DNA of 64,000 nucleotides, from positions 496,001 to 560,000 of the forward strand of contig CM040449.1 of NCBI GenBank assembly GCA_022749755.1. The letters are read 5' to 3'. Position numbers and translations under genes: made by a program. Every line of letters starts with the position of its first letter. The stretch's first letter is position 1. The DNA comes from Azadirachta indica (Eukaryota; Streptophyta; Magnoliopsida; Sapindales; Meliaceae). The notes beneath the pieces were generated by a model. That model saw nothing but the letters and a program-made list of their open reading frames with translations, was not told where the DNA came from and did not search any database. Shown piece after piece: positions 29,245 through 42,012 of this stretch.

Positions 29245-31433
29245 ATGGTACTCCATAAAACATTAAGCAACCGCTGCTTGCTTCGACTGTCGGAGAAACA
29301 ATCCCTCGGTGTTAGTTCTTCTATCGAGCGTCCTTCTACGAACCAACGATGGAGATTCTACTGTTCTCGGTGCCCGCGCCAACTAGGCAAAATCAGAAAT
29401 CTCGATATCTCTCATTCTTTCAATTTATCGTCTCCTTCTTATTCATTTTCATCATTCTCGTTTAATTTATGTTCGTCTAAGAATGGATTCATGGGATGGT
29501 ATTTGGGCAAACTCGATTCGCGTCCACTTATCACGAAAAGCATTACATCTTCGCTTATTTACGTGGCTGCTGACTTAACATCTCAGGTAATCTTATCAAA
29601 TTATTGAATGTTTTGTATTTTAAAGGGACAGAGTATTTTTGAACGAACTGTGGTGGGTTGAGAAATTGTTCAGGAAGTAATCAATTTATTTGTCCAATTT
29701 GTGCTGGTGCCAAAGGTAAGAAATTGCTAAGAACTCAAGTCATAGCACAGCTTGCCCTTTTAGTGGTTGCTGCCTCGGTGGTGCAAGTGGGTGTGATTTT
29801 GGGTGGTGTCCAACGTGGTAGATTAGGACTTTGAGTTATCTAGGAAATTCATCAGTAATAACTGTTACTGGTCATATTCATGTGAAGGACGGTGATGAAG
29901 GTTGTACATAGTGGTGTTTAGTTTCAGAAGTTCTGTATTTCTTTGTTGGAATGTCTTCTTCTCTTAAAAATGGGGGTAAAGTTGTTGCATCTGAGGATGT
30001 GGCTTTTAGGATTGAAAGATTACCGTGCGAGTTATTTTGTATGCACCCCTTGCCTTCTTTATCGGTCCTTTCCTGTTATATCTCTGGTATAATCCTAGTC
30101 CAACATTAATTACTTGTCCATACCATGTTAGCACTCGCCTGTGGTACAAAAACCTTCCAAGTTATGAATTTTCTCTCTCCTCCCTCTCGCTTCCAGTTAG
30201 TGCAAAAGTTGTGTGCCTTGCTAGTTTATTTAAGTTTATTAACATGAATCTTATATTCTCAGTTATATATCCTTATTTTTTGTTTTGTTATTACTATTTT
30301 CCTTAGATGATCACATTGCTACCTCACGGTTCTATTGATTCAATAAGGATGTTGCGCATGGCAGCATATGGGATGCTAATTTTAGGGCCATCACAGCATT
30401 TTTGGTTCTATTCTGTGTCAAAAATTTTACCAAAGCAGGACGTCTTAACAACCTTGAAGAAGCTTTTTACGGGGCAAGCTGTATATGGACAATCTATAAC
30501 CAGTGTTTTCTTCTCCTATAACGCAGCCTTACAAGGTAAGCGAAAACTATGTCATCACTGCTGAAGTTCTGTTGGTTCTACTTTTCATACTCCTCCATAA
30601 TAGTGCGTGGACTCATTGTGACTGTTCATTTGACATTCATGACACCTCGTGATGCCTTTAACAGTGGATTAATCAGGGGTTGCTTTACCATGTCTATAAG
30701 TAAATTTGGACAGTATTAACCATCAATTCGTTGGTGGAGTCTGTTAAGTGCAACAGCTGCTGATTTCCTATTGGGGATAAAAGCTTGTTTTTTGGACATG
30801 ATAGATTTAAAAGAAGCCCCATTTGGTGGTAACTTCATCCATTACTTGGCTGTCATCAGCTACCAGCTTGTGCCTTGTTTGGCTAATTGTAAATTAGTTT
30901 ATAGATTTTTACTGACATTGGCTAGCTTGACCCTGAACTCATGAATGCTGGCTACAATATCAGGGTTACAGGGTCTAAAGTTGCCAAATATAAAATGAAA
31001 AAGGAGGCCAATTTTCTCCCTTGCACTTATTCACCGGAAGTTCTAGTTTCTGGCTATATAGGATATTTTGCTTGCACCCTGGTAGTCCTGAATTTATACT
31101 TTGCGTCAATTTCAGGTGAAAATGCTGGTGACATTATAGCTAGATTGAAACGTGACCTTCTTCCAACATTGGTAAGAGGTCTTTTGTTCTGGCCAGTCTG
31201 TGATTTTTTCAGGTACAAATTTACTCCCGTGCATTTACAGGTAAAAAGAAAATTCTCTGGTAATTTTTCTGACTGGATTGGGTTAGTTTTACCACGTGAT
31301 TGACAACAATTAATAGTTTGGTTTAATATTTGCTGATGTCTGTTTGCTGCCATTAGTGAAAAGTTCTTGTTCATATGTTTGGACAATTTATCTGACATAC
31401 ATAACAAGCTTAGAAAAAGTGGAGACTAGTTAG
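29245..31433 (+). CDS. Mpv17/PMP22-family membrane protein
   Basis: Mpv17/PMP22 proteins are four-helix proteins of inner mitochondrial or peroxisomal membranes. Exons: 29245-29586, 30307-30535, 31116-31240, and a last exon with family sequence at 31350-31433. The predicted protein has about 259 residues: a Ser/Arg-rich N-terminal extension that looks like an organelle transit peptide, then GWYLGKLDSRPLITKSITSS, LGPSQHFWF, LFTGQAVYGQS and RDLLPTLVRGLLFWPVCDFF, all family signatures, ending SYVWTIYLTYITSLEK. Exons 1-3 join perfectly. The expected acceptor before exon 4 (just before PLVKSS at 31350) reads CTG rather than CAG. A usable AG upstream would insert eleven in-frame residues; the AG inside the exon would give an immediate stop. 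The gene may therefore be damaged or use the alternative site. Confidence 0.8.
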
Positions 31434-31804
31434 CGGGGGATATTAACTGCAGCCAACCTTTTTCTATTTTGAGGATTCAAGTTGAAATGAACCATTAGTA
31501 TCAAACTTGTGATTTTTTAAGGTTTGAACAAATAGGAAATGGAAACATATTGCTTTCTCGAGGCTGGGTTTGGACTTGGAACTGTGGTGGATTGCTGGAT
31601 TGCTTGTACTGAAACTGGTTTTATGCCAATGGTTGACTAATTCGTTGAGTTGTGCTTGTTGAAATCCATATATAATCCATTATGTCTCAATTCATATTTC
31701 ATGTTGAAGTGCTGAAAAATGGATGGGTCTTAAGTTTCAAGTTTGGAAATTTTTAGGATGATCCAAGAATTAATAGTCCCCTATTGCACCATAACTTTTG
31801 CAAG

Positions 31805-31985
31805 GTCTTATCTTTGAAGTTGATTTTACCATTGTGCATACCAAGTGATCGATTATAGCTATATTTGGGATTGAGATATCGTTCAGCTATTGTGGCCTTG
31901 TCTTTGAAGTTGATTTTACCATTTGGATACCAGTAATAATAGATTATTGTTATGTTTGGGATCAAAGTATCGTAGCTTTGAAGTT
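31805..31985. repeat. Two-copy tandem repeat, about 90 bp
   Basis: The words TCTTTGAAGTTGATTTTACC (31811 and 31901) and TTTGGGAT (31864 and 31955) recur with a period of about 90 bp; the copies are moderately diverged. Confidence 0.75.
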
Positions 31986-33874
31986 ACAACTATTGGGAGA
32001 TAAAATCACTAGATGTCAAATGTAAGTAAAAAATGCGTGATTCCCATGAAAATTTGGTGTTATCAAACACTGTTGTGAGTGCAAAGCACAGTAAAAACAT
32101 AACAATCCCCATCTGAGCTATAAGAAAAGCTTTTTTCTTTCTTTTGCCGAGAAGGAAAAGCATTTTGCTTTGGGTTTTCTTGTAGTCAAATATGATGATG
32201 TTTGAAAGCCTCTGCATTTGATTCTGAATGCTGTTGATTGAGCTCCTGGAACTAGAACTGAAAACTTACCATACTGCAGAGCAGATAAGGAAGTTATTTA
32301 TCTTAATTGCTCTTTTTTTTTTATTTTTTCTCTCTATCTTTTGTTTTCTGCATCTCTCTTTCATTTTAGCGGTGAATGAGGTCTGGAATTAAGTAGTGGT
32401 GGCGTAATTCTCAAGCTAATAAGGAGGCAAACTTCTGGCATGTTGTCGTGTGTAAATAATTAGCCTGGACAGGGTGAAGAAAGGAGGAAAGGTGGAGTCA
32501 GGAGTGTGATAATTTGATAATTTGGCCAAGTATGGTTGCTAATTCATCATTTGTATATTGTTGTTATTATCAATATCATTTGCTAGGAAGAAGTTTGTTG
32601 TATTCAATATCTTTTGAATAGTTAAATTTCATTTTTTTAAGCTATTATTGATCATTTAGAGCTGTGGATTCTTTCTAACAAGTAAAATTGGTTGATATGC
32701 AAAATTTATAAATCCATTCTCTATGTCATCTGGGCAACACCAATCTGTGTGCAGTAGTTGAACTTGGAAATTGAAACCGGGGACCCAACTTTGACCACCA
32801 CACGCAATATAAAGCTCTATCTTATTGTGGCTCGTCACACAACTACTTCCAATCCAAGATAAATGGATGGGATGCTACTCTACATTTCTTGTGTAATGTA
32901 AGTTATAAATTTTGCGTATAAAAGTTATTTATAGTGATGGTATTTTCTTTTAATCTTTTACATTACAAATTATTAACATTATATTAAAAATTTATTGAAA
33001 ATTATGAGATTTGATTAAATTTAATTTAGTATTCCGATTAAATTTATATTTAATTTAAGCAATAATTTTTCACAATATTAATATTGTTCGAAAATATGTA
33101 CTCAACCTGGGTAATTTCTGTGCTCAATCTACCCCACTATAACAGATTTAAAGGAAAAGAAAATCTCTTGAATTTTATAGTATAATTGAAATTGAATCTT
33201 CTTCACTGGAACAGCGAAATCTCTATGTGTTCCAAGGCCAACCGATCAGCTCAATTTTACATCACTAGGCGGAATAAATGAATGCTATTACTTGTCATTT
33301 TCCTGATCAAACTTGAATTAATTATAAAACTTCTAAAAGGTTGATAAATTATAATCGCTTGCGTGAGTGTTCATGGATTAACATGGACTTCGTATTTTCT
33401 AACGAATAGAACCACGGGTTTTGATACGCTGGGTGATGTAATTACTCCGACCGACCTGACTTACAATGCCACGTAACTCTCTCTTTGGTCACACATTGTC
33501 ACTGACGTGGCTCCATCCGGCAGTGCACTTTCTCTCCTAACATCACGCTTTTCTGGCGTGGTCAAAAAACGCGACAATCTATTAGGCTCCGTTCTAGACG
33601 AATTTTTCAGACGCGCCCAGACGAGTGTAAGACTGTAAGTCCATCACCTCACGCTTTAACAAGCGGGCCTTAGCCTCTTTAAAAAAGGATTTTTATTACG
33701 TAAGGCCCACAGATCACCGTAATATAAGACCGTACGATATTAAAATGTAGCTCCCCAATCTGTTGTCTCCACGTAGAGAAAACACACAACCGAGGCCATT
33801 AATTTCCAGAAATATCAGTCGCAATCCACGGGGGACGCATCGGATACGGACAGGGGTAAAACGGTTGCAACCCT

Positions 33875-33882
33875 ACACGTGT
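33875..33882. promoter_or_regulatory. G-box / ABRE core palindrome
   Basis: ACACGTGT, about 290 bp upstream of the start codon at 34171. G-boxes bind bZIP and bHLH factors; stress or ABA responsiveness is inference. Confidence 0.45.
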
Positions 33883-34170
33883 CACCTTTTAATAGACGAT
33901 CGCGTCAGCCGTGTACGTTAGCTGGCGATTATTTCAGAAAATGGTTGGGCCTTTGTTCTTACAGGGAAGAGATAGAGAGAGGAGAGATTTTTCAAGTTAG
34001 TTGCTCTGTAGTGTAATTTTGATTTTGAAAATATTTTTCTATTTCGTTTTCGCATCAGCAGGGGAGTTTTAAATAGTTTTTTGTTTTGTGCAGTAAAATC
34101 TTCTCCAGGTCTTAACGATACGCTGTTTCTCTTCTCTGTCTGGAGACGAAGAAAAAGAATCTACTTGTGA

Positions 34171-35095
34171 ATGAAGATGTGGGATAAGATGGTGTTTCCT
34201 ATTAGGAGAGTCTGGGACGGCGTCGCTTTGCGTCTTGGAATTCGCAAAACCGGTGAGTCCCCTCCCGGGCATCAGCAAGATGTCTGATGACGGTTTGATC
34301 GTTATTAATCTCAATATTGATTTCAAATTGTAAGAGAGTTTCAAATTTGCAATGTCCTTTCGGAGGTTTCCTCAAGGGATCATTTTGTAGTGACTTTCTG
34401 GTGAAATGATAGTCGAATGTGATGATTGCTACTGATACAGGACTGGTCTGGCTTCTCTCGTGCTATGAGTCAGTGCGGTTTTTGAGCAATCTGAATCACT
34501 TGAAATGTGTTAATTGTTGCAAATAAAAATTAAGACTCTTGCGTGGATTCAATTTAAACGGTTTATTTTGGAAATAATGTGACGATGTTTTATATGGGAT
34601 CTCTGGTTTTTTTTTTTTTTTTTTTTTTCAATCTAAAATGCCCAACAACATTCAAGTTACCTCTACCTTTTTCCTTGCAAGGGCCGTCCTAATTTCTGAG
34701 TTTTTCTGGTTTTCTGTGCTTAGTTAAAAAATAAATAAAGCCATGGTAGCACGGTTATATATTGAAACTCTGGAACAGAGTCGTAGCTAATAGCCTGAGA
34801 AAAATGTTAATCTTTCATATGCACGTTTTGAATTCTGTTGAATTTATGGAATACTTTTGCAAAATTAGATGTAAAATTGTTGACTATAATCCTTTTCGTA
34901 AAACAAACAGGTTTATTAAGGTTGCGAAGAGATGTGAGAAGTTGTGAGTACAGAGATGTGCAAGTGATGTGGGAGATGCTAAACAGAAATGAAGCAGGGC
35001 ATGTTCGATCGCCTGCAAAGAGCAAAAAGAGATTATGCTGGAATTTCTTCCAGTGGGCTAGATGTTCTCCGTATCTTTACCGTACCTGTCGATAA
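34171..35095 (+). CDS. Small basic protein of unknown function (88 aa)
   Basis: Two exons, 34171-34252 and 34911-35095, with consensus GTGAGT donor and CAG acceptor, join in phase. The product begins MKMWDKMVFPIRRVWDGVAL, continues with a conserved-looking middle (LLRLRRDVRSCEYRDVQVMW, then EML) and ends with a basic, Trp/Cys/Tyr-rich tail. No signal peptide or membrane segment is evident. I recall similar short plant proteins with the YEDVQVMWEML motif but no assigned function. Downstream, AATAAACAGATT near 35325 could serve as a poly(A) signal. Gene structure is well supported; function unknown. Confidence 0.75.
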
Positions 35096-36314
35096 TCTCA
35101 TCTCTTGCACTCATTTTGGGCTCATACAACCCCATGAAAGGTGTTGGTTTTAAATTTTAATATCAATTGATTGATAATAAAAGAATCGGGATTGCTTCGT
35201 ACATGGGATAGTAGATCTGCGTCTTCTCCCTGTAATTTCGGTCATTTGTAGATAACAACTCCCTAGTGCCCTATGTTAATGTTATCCTTCTTTTTCTTCA
35301 CTCCACGTGTTTGTATCCTATGTAATAAACAGATTCGTGGTACATGTATTTGTCCGAATCTTACTGTGCTTTTGCAGTTATATATAATAGATTGCTGGTA
35401 TATATGTACATTTTAATCTTATTATATTAGGTGCGACTAAATATCCGAGGTGATTATACATATTTTGACTTATTTTTTCGTTATTAAAATCAGGGAAGAT
35501 AAAAGCTACTCATTAGTAACTTAGTGACAGAGTGTTTCTAAATTGGATGCAAATTTTTGTAAAATACACTATACAACAATCTTGACTCCCGATTCTTCTT
35601 TGTACATATATAATTGTGTAATATTAAAAATAAATAAAAAAATGAGGGGAGATATATTAATTTTCATCTAAATAATTAGATATAGTTAGTTATCTGACTT
35701 CGACCTAAATTGTTGTACTTTGTCTTTCTCAGCTTCTTATTGGCTTCTAGCTCCAATTGAATAATTCTCCAATGATATTGCAGAAAAATATGAATACTCT
35801 TGTTGTCTGTCTGCTGAAGCTGATGTTATTGACAGCAGCTTGTGTGGCAAGCAAAGCAAGGCGCTGCTTGAATTTCAAATTCAGTGGATTGGTTACAATC
35901 GTTTTTGTTCTGATATTACATGACCGAGCTGAGTGGTCGAGGGTCTATGTCACTGCTCAAACATCATATTGATTTTGATTGATGAATTGATTTTTTTTTT
36001 TAAAAGACATTTATAAATGATTTAATTAGAAATTGATTAATACGGTAGCATATGGAAGGAAGTTAATGTCTCCTAACAGTCAAGATATGCCATGTGACTG
36101 CATCAATATGATCATTGCCACTGCTATCGTAGGTATAATTCTGGATATCATCGGTTGATACAGCCATCTGACGTTCAATATCTTCTGCTTTTATTTCATT
36201 CGTCAAGTTGACAGTTTCTTTTTCTTTATTTCTTTTCTCTTGCTGCCAACGTTACGTACGGATCAATTAACATACCTTCAGCTACCAAATATTTCATTGT
36301 CGTCCCCCTGGGTT
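35096..36314. other. Intergenic with an unexplained minus-strand open stretch
   Basis: Mostly AT-rich with no gene I recognise. A plus-strand open frame at 35757-35972 has no family resemblance. On the minus strand, 36063-36255 is open with good coding character and is listed separately. Confidence 0.4.
36063..36255 (-). pseudogene. Unrecognised coding-like exon fragment
   Basis: Read on the minus strand, a frame without stops ends at a TAA (36063-36065) and opens just after a possible acceptor (TTGGCAG at about 36245-36251). It encodes about 62 residues of ordinary, non-repetitive composition, with segments such as AEDIERQMAVSTDDIQNY and DAVTWHILTVRRH. In the adjacent frame an ATG near 36295 opens 23 codons overlapping its start. 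I do not recognise the family. It could be the last exon of a decayed gene, a truncated duplicate, or chance. Confidence 0.3.
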
Positions 36315-36503
36315 TGGGCCTAAGCTATTTGGGCCTCACTGAATACCGAAATTTGACCCAAAAGGGTCAACTTCAAATATAACAACGACTTCGTTTTAGA
36401 CGGCGTTTAAATTAAGCATAGTCGGCAGTTAATAGGCGTCACTTGCCAGTCCGTGTAGACCTATAAAAGAGTCCAATCTATTTAGTTTGCCAAACTAGGG
36501 TTT
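36315..36503 (+). promoter_or_regulatory. S29 core promoter: two site II elements, TATA box, telo-box
   Basis: TGGGCC at 36315-36320 and 36330-36335 are site II elements. TATAAAA at 36462-36468 is a TATA box. TAGGGTTT at 36496-36503 is a telo-box about 28 bp downstream. This combination is the known signature of plant ribosomal-protein promoters, and it sits directly upstream of the S29 start codon at 36586. Confidence 0.75.
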
Positions 36504-36546
36504 TTATTAGTGTTTTTGAAGAGTTTCTGTGGTGGTGTATCGGTAG

Positions 36547-37744
<1,198 letters not shown>

Positions 37745-38417
37745 ATGTTGAGAAATATCACATCTATGAAGTGGAAAGTTTTGTCTGAAGGATGAGGGAT
37801 GATGTGGTTGAGCTGCTTTCTTTCTTAAATTTTTCTTTAATTTTATCTCCTTGATGTAGTTTATTGGATTCTGAAGTTGTATTCAGTTGACAATTAAGCA
37901 AAAGATCAAAGTTATTGTTGGCAGAATTTAAATTAAAGTTCTCAGCGTTTATAATTTTGTTTGCATAATTTGTTTATTGTAGCAAATGAACATACAAGAG
38001 ATTTGTACTATATTGAAATATAATTGTAGGAATTGTAATGAAAACAGAATCAAATAGAGAAATGAGATCACGATGAACTACCAAAAATTTGTGACTTCTG
38101 AAGGTTGTAGTATGCTGGGGTTGGGCTTAATAAGCAATACTTGCGCAAAACCGAATGGATTTTCAAGGTATCGTTTGTTGCAACTAAGATTCCAGTTTGC
38201 ACAAAAGTTCAGATGGAGTGCAAGACTTTAATTGCTAATCTTCAGTCTACGTCAATCCTCGCGATAAACGTTCAACTCCCTTTCCATGCTTCGAAACTGA
38301 AATACTAGCAGTGCAGTTTGTGAAAAATGCATATACATCACATGCTCTTCCACTCGGTTCAACTTTGCTAGTTTAGATTAACAGACATGGTCATACGAAT
38401 TAGGAAGCAAAATGGCA
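37745..38417. other. Intergenic: S29 3' region to tRNA gene
   Basis: Contains the S29 3' untranslated region. I see no other gene. Confidence 0.5.
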
Positions 38418-38490
38418 TGGAGGTGCGGGGAATCGAACCCCGTGCCTCTCGCATGCGAAGCGAGCGCTCTACCATATGAGCTACACCCCC
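38418..38490 (-). tRNA. tRNA-Ala (anticodon CGC)
   Basis: Read on the minus strand, 73 nt fold as a full cloverleaf: acceptor stem GGGGGTG/CACCTCC with one G-U pair, D arm GCTC/GAGC, anticodon stem CTCGC/GCGAG with loop TTCGCAT (anticodon CGC, reading GCG), and T arm CGGGG-TTCGATT-CCCCG, then discriminator A. There is no intron and CCA is not encoded, as in nuclear genes. The G-U at 3:70 in the acceptor stem is the alanine identity element. Confidence 0.97.
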
Positions 38491-39128
38491 TTCATGTCGG
38501 TGTGAATGACGTATTCCATATCTAAAGATGCTGCAAAGATAATCATTTTCTTGATTGCTGGCGCCAAAATGTGTGGTCATTACAATGAGCAGACAGCCAA
38601 AAGACGCGCCCAACGGCTTGCGTTCCAGCACAGACAACCATACTACGTATTAAAGTCTTTTCATTCCCCACTGTTTCTGCAACAATCAACACTGAGGGCA
38701 ATTAATTCTTTGCTGCGTCTCTTCTGCAATGCAAGACAACCGGTACCACATGCCTTCTTTTATTATTCATTTGCCACCATTAATAAAAAAGTAAATGACA
38801 AAAATAAGCCATGAAAAGGCAAAATAATTCTACTACCAGCAACACTTACACAAAAAGCATGGGCTCTTAGATTGCCTACTTCTCTTATCTCCACGGATTT
38901 TCTGGTGCACTTTTTGGTTCACTGAATCTTGGCTGACGAAAGCCCGGCGGTTTCATCTTCTGGTTTTTTTCTTGTGATATTGTTTAATGAGTTGAGTTGT
39001 TTGAAAAGAGTCTCCAAGTGGCTTTTGCGGAGTGTGAGCACATATTACACTCTTTTGCAGGAAATTTTCGTCTAGGGTTTCGGCATTTGATGAAAAAAAT
39101 TCGGTTTTCATTTCGGAATTTTGCAACT
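38491..39128. other. Intergenic with telo-box
   Basis: No gene recognised. A telo-box TAGGGTTT lies at 39073-39080, close upstream of the small gene starting at 39129, and may belong to its leader. Confidence 0.45.
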
Positions 39129-40650
39129 ATGAAGGTTTCTGGCTTCTGGGTTCTCTTCTTTGTTATCGGAACAGCTATAATGCTCCTAAGCTTCTCTGGC
39201 GATAAAACTAGCTCTTCCATGCCCGGTATGTGTTATCTTCTGTTGTTTTTGTCTCCGTGAGATAGTTGTTTACAAAATCTGGTAATGCACTTAGGATTCA
39301 GATTGAAATCTGAATCCATAGTGTTTCTATACAATTTGTTTATCGTTCCCTCATTGTAAATGACGTCACACTATTGTCCTCGGTAGATTAAGCAGTTTTT
39401 GTTACATATTCTGGAATTTGGCTTTTCCATTTGGGGATTTGAAAATTGAAATTGATTTCTGTTGCTTTATTTTCATCAGTGGTTCTAATCTTTAGACATG
39501 AATGCATAATGGAAGTTCCTTTTTCCTTGACTTTGGTGGCACGTCTTAGGTGGTTTCATGATTCATGAGAGGGAAAGTGGAGTATTGGTGAATCGTTGTT
39601 TCACAATGCGTTAGGCCCGTTTTATTGTCGTTGCTTACCTCTTAGGGAGAAACGTCCTATTGCTCATTATTAGAACCCATAATCGTTCACTCTTCTTCAC
39701 TAACTACTGTTTTCTGCTTTTCAAGGGTATAATTAGTATACGCCAGCAGCCACTATTTTTATTGATTACCTGTGCATGTCAAGGTAACGAGAAGTTTTGA
39801 GTCAATTGTGTTCTAAACTAACGATTTTTGAGAATTACTTCTCATGATAATACAGATGAAATCATCTGAGGAATAGTGCAATCACATTCCTGTATCCATG
39901 TGAATTGGGATTAGTTGAAGTTGGTTTTCCTAAATCGTGTTGCAAAAATAGACCACACAGCACATCCTAACTTTGTAGACGGTTGTTTGTCATTCCTATT
40001 TCTTGTTTTCTTATATGACTGCCATGCACTCCTTATTCATGTTTAAGGCTTGTCTTTGTTACTACTAACTGCTACAAAGATTTTTTTTTTTAAAGTGTTT
40101 CTGCTAATTTTTTATTAGAAACGCATGATTTTTGCCCCTTTTTTCATATATTTGGAGAAAAGTAGGTCACTTTTTGGGGTCAGTATTCAGAGTTAGATCC
40201 ATGAGTTCTCGGCTTTTTAATCCATTTGAGAATCGTGGGTAAGTTTGTGGCATGGGATGCACTAGTCCTGACAGATTAACTTCCCTTTGGTTATTGCCTT
40301 ATGTTGGGTCTCTTTAAGATAAAGTTCGTAATGCTCTTATATCTACTCTGTGCTGTGATTATCAAGATATTTATAATATCTTATCGAACCGCTTAATTGG
40401 ACCTGTTGGCCAATATGCAGTTCATTATTTCTTTAGATTTAATCCTCTATACTTGAAAAATGGCATCCAAGGCATAAAATTGCATAAAATATATTTTGCT
40501 TGGCTTGAACCAGTAACTTATTTACATGCTAACACTATGCCCTTCTAAACTGTTATTCCAGATGCAATCTTTGCCCCGCATAGAGGTGGTATGGCAGTGA
40601 TGGCAGTGAAGGCAGCAGGCAGAAAGCTGAAGGTACATGCAATTCACTGA
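39129..40650 (+). CDS. Short membrane or secreted protein, 3' structure uncertain near gap
   Basis: Exon 1 (39129-39225) encodes a Lys start then a strongly hydrophobic segment (about residues 4-21: FWVLFFVIGTAIMLLSF), suggesting a signal peptide or single membrane anchor. It joins in phase through GTATGT...CCAG to 40562-40632 (DAIFAPHRGGMAVMAV, then a basic end). A donor GT follows at 40633; if it is used the next exon lies in or beyond the 100-N gap. If not, translation adds five residues and stops at 40648-40650, giving 61 residues. An in-frame upstream ATG at 38997 would lengthen the N-terminus by 44 residues. I do not recognise the family. Confidence 0.5.
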
Positions 40651-40731
40651 AAGAAAATCAGCTCACTAGTGCCTTCAATTACAGCTGCTTAGGAATCCAC
40701 AATTCAGAATACTAATCAATTAATAAACATT

Positions 40732-40831
40732 NNNNNNNNNNNNNNNNNNNNNNNNNNNNNNNNNNNNNNNNNNNNNNNNNNNNNNNNNNNNNNNNNNNNN
40801 NNNNNNNNNNNNNNNNNNNNNNNNNNNNNNN
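40732..40831. other. Assembly gap, 100 N
   Basis: Exactly one hundred unknown bases, a conventional placeholder for a gap of unknown size. Confidence 1.
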
Positions 40832-41171
40832 GCAAATACAATGAAGATTGAAATTTTACAGCCACTACACATTAAAAACATTTTAGATATATTTGCCACA
40901 GCAACAATCCAAAACCAGCAACTTGCCACTGAGTCTTATGGTTTGTGAATATACACCATTTTCTCCCCACTACTGAAACCAGGTCAAATTAATAAACAAG
41001 CAAACTTTAGGCAAGTTATAATATGCTTGATTGGAAGTTCTTTCTAAACTAAAATTGGACATGGTAAGTATAAGTTAGGAAGATATAAGATTGTTCCAAG
41101 CAGTCTTTGCTAGGTGGTGCTTACACAAATTCATTGACAATTCTCCCAAAAAACTGCTTTTACCTCCTCTT

Positions 41172-41673
41172 CTAACAATCAGATGGCAGCCCCTTCATCT
41201 TTCTCTGAAGGGCAGACATTGGCATAATAGGCTTTAAGATGAGAGATGGGACAACCTTTTCTGATTTATTTTTCGAATTCCTCTGAACCCTTTTGGCAGT
41301 CGTGAATCAGGGTAAAGGGCAAAATCCCTGAATTTGGTGGAAAAACTGCCAATGCCTTGCGTTTTCTTCAAAAAATCCTCAACTCAACTTCCTTTAATCT
41401 TTCCACATACTCATCCGTCACCAAAGGGGTAAAGGGATTTGTCCATAAGCTATAAGGTGAGGTGGTTGGAGAAGAGCTAAAGTGGAATGACGGAGATTGG
41501 ATGGCCTGGAAAGCTGGGTAGGGTTGGGGTGAGCTGTGGACTACATTAGATATGGTTTGAAATGGCGAGAGCTGAGATAACGATGATGTTTGGGAAAAAG
41601 CAAATCTGATGGTGCCGAGAATCGAGGAATGACAATAGATGGCTTCACTTCTAATTATACCTCCATTTGAATA
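41172..41673 (-). pseudogene. Decayed coding sequence of unknown family, two frameshifts
   Basis: On the minus strand three successive frames carry coding-like sequence that appears to continue from one to the next. From 41673 to 41368, 101 codons are open and end at a TGA after a run of six T; it includes Ser/Pro-rich sequence then TNPFTPLVTDEYVERLKEVE. The next frame continues from about 41375 down to a stop at 41234 with GSFSTKFRDFALYPDSR. The third frame (about 41309 to 41172) has SEKVVPSLILKPIMPMSA and a Lys-rich end. There is no ATG at the left boundary. I do not recognise the protein; the pattern suits a pseudogene or an old fragment. Confidence 0.4.
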
Positions 41674-42012
41674 CTATCTCCAAATGGAATAGCTTTTAAG
41701 CCATAGAATGGTTATTTCTAGAGAGTTTGAACTAGTGCAAAAATCTTATTACCTGTGTTGCTGGTACATTTTTCAGTATCTAGTAGGTGAGTTCACATTT
41801 TTAACTCAATACTGACAAATGTCAGTTTTATCGCCATCTTCAATGGTGTTGCTACTAAACAATCTAATAAGCACAAGATAATAGTCATCTGCACACCCTA
41901 TCTGTCCAGACTTATAATGAAGAGAAATGAAAATCTTAAAATATACTAAATTTAAATATTTCAAGTGCCTTCAACATTATAAAAGGAATAAATAGTGGTG
42001 CAAACTCAAACA

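Larger units (their letters stand above)
31434..34170. other. Intergenic; tandem repeat and promoter of a small gene
   Basis: No gene recognised. A two-copy 90-bp repeat lies at about 31805-31985. The segment 33400-34170 is richer in G and C and holds likely promoter and 5' leader sequence for the gene at 34171, including a perfect G-box palindrome ACACGTGT at 33875-33882 and a purine-rich leader near 33966-33990. Confidence 0.5.

Noticed and set aside
29587..30306. Possible extra exon in the first intron of the Mpv17-like gene (frame at 30025)
   Set aside because: Exons 1 and 2 join in phase to give complete family sequence, so nothing is missing between them.
30941..31303. 120-codon frame around the third Mpv17-like exon
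   Set aside because: Only the part from 31116 to 31240 is coding; the rest is intron read-through.
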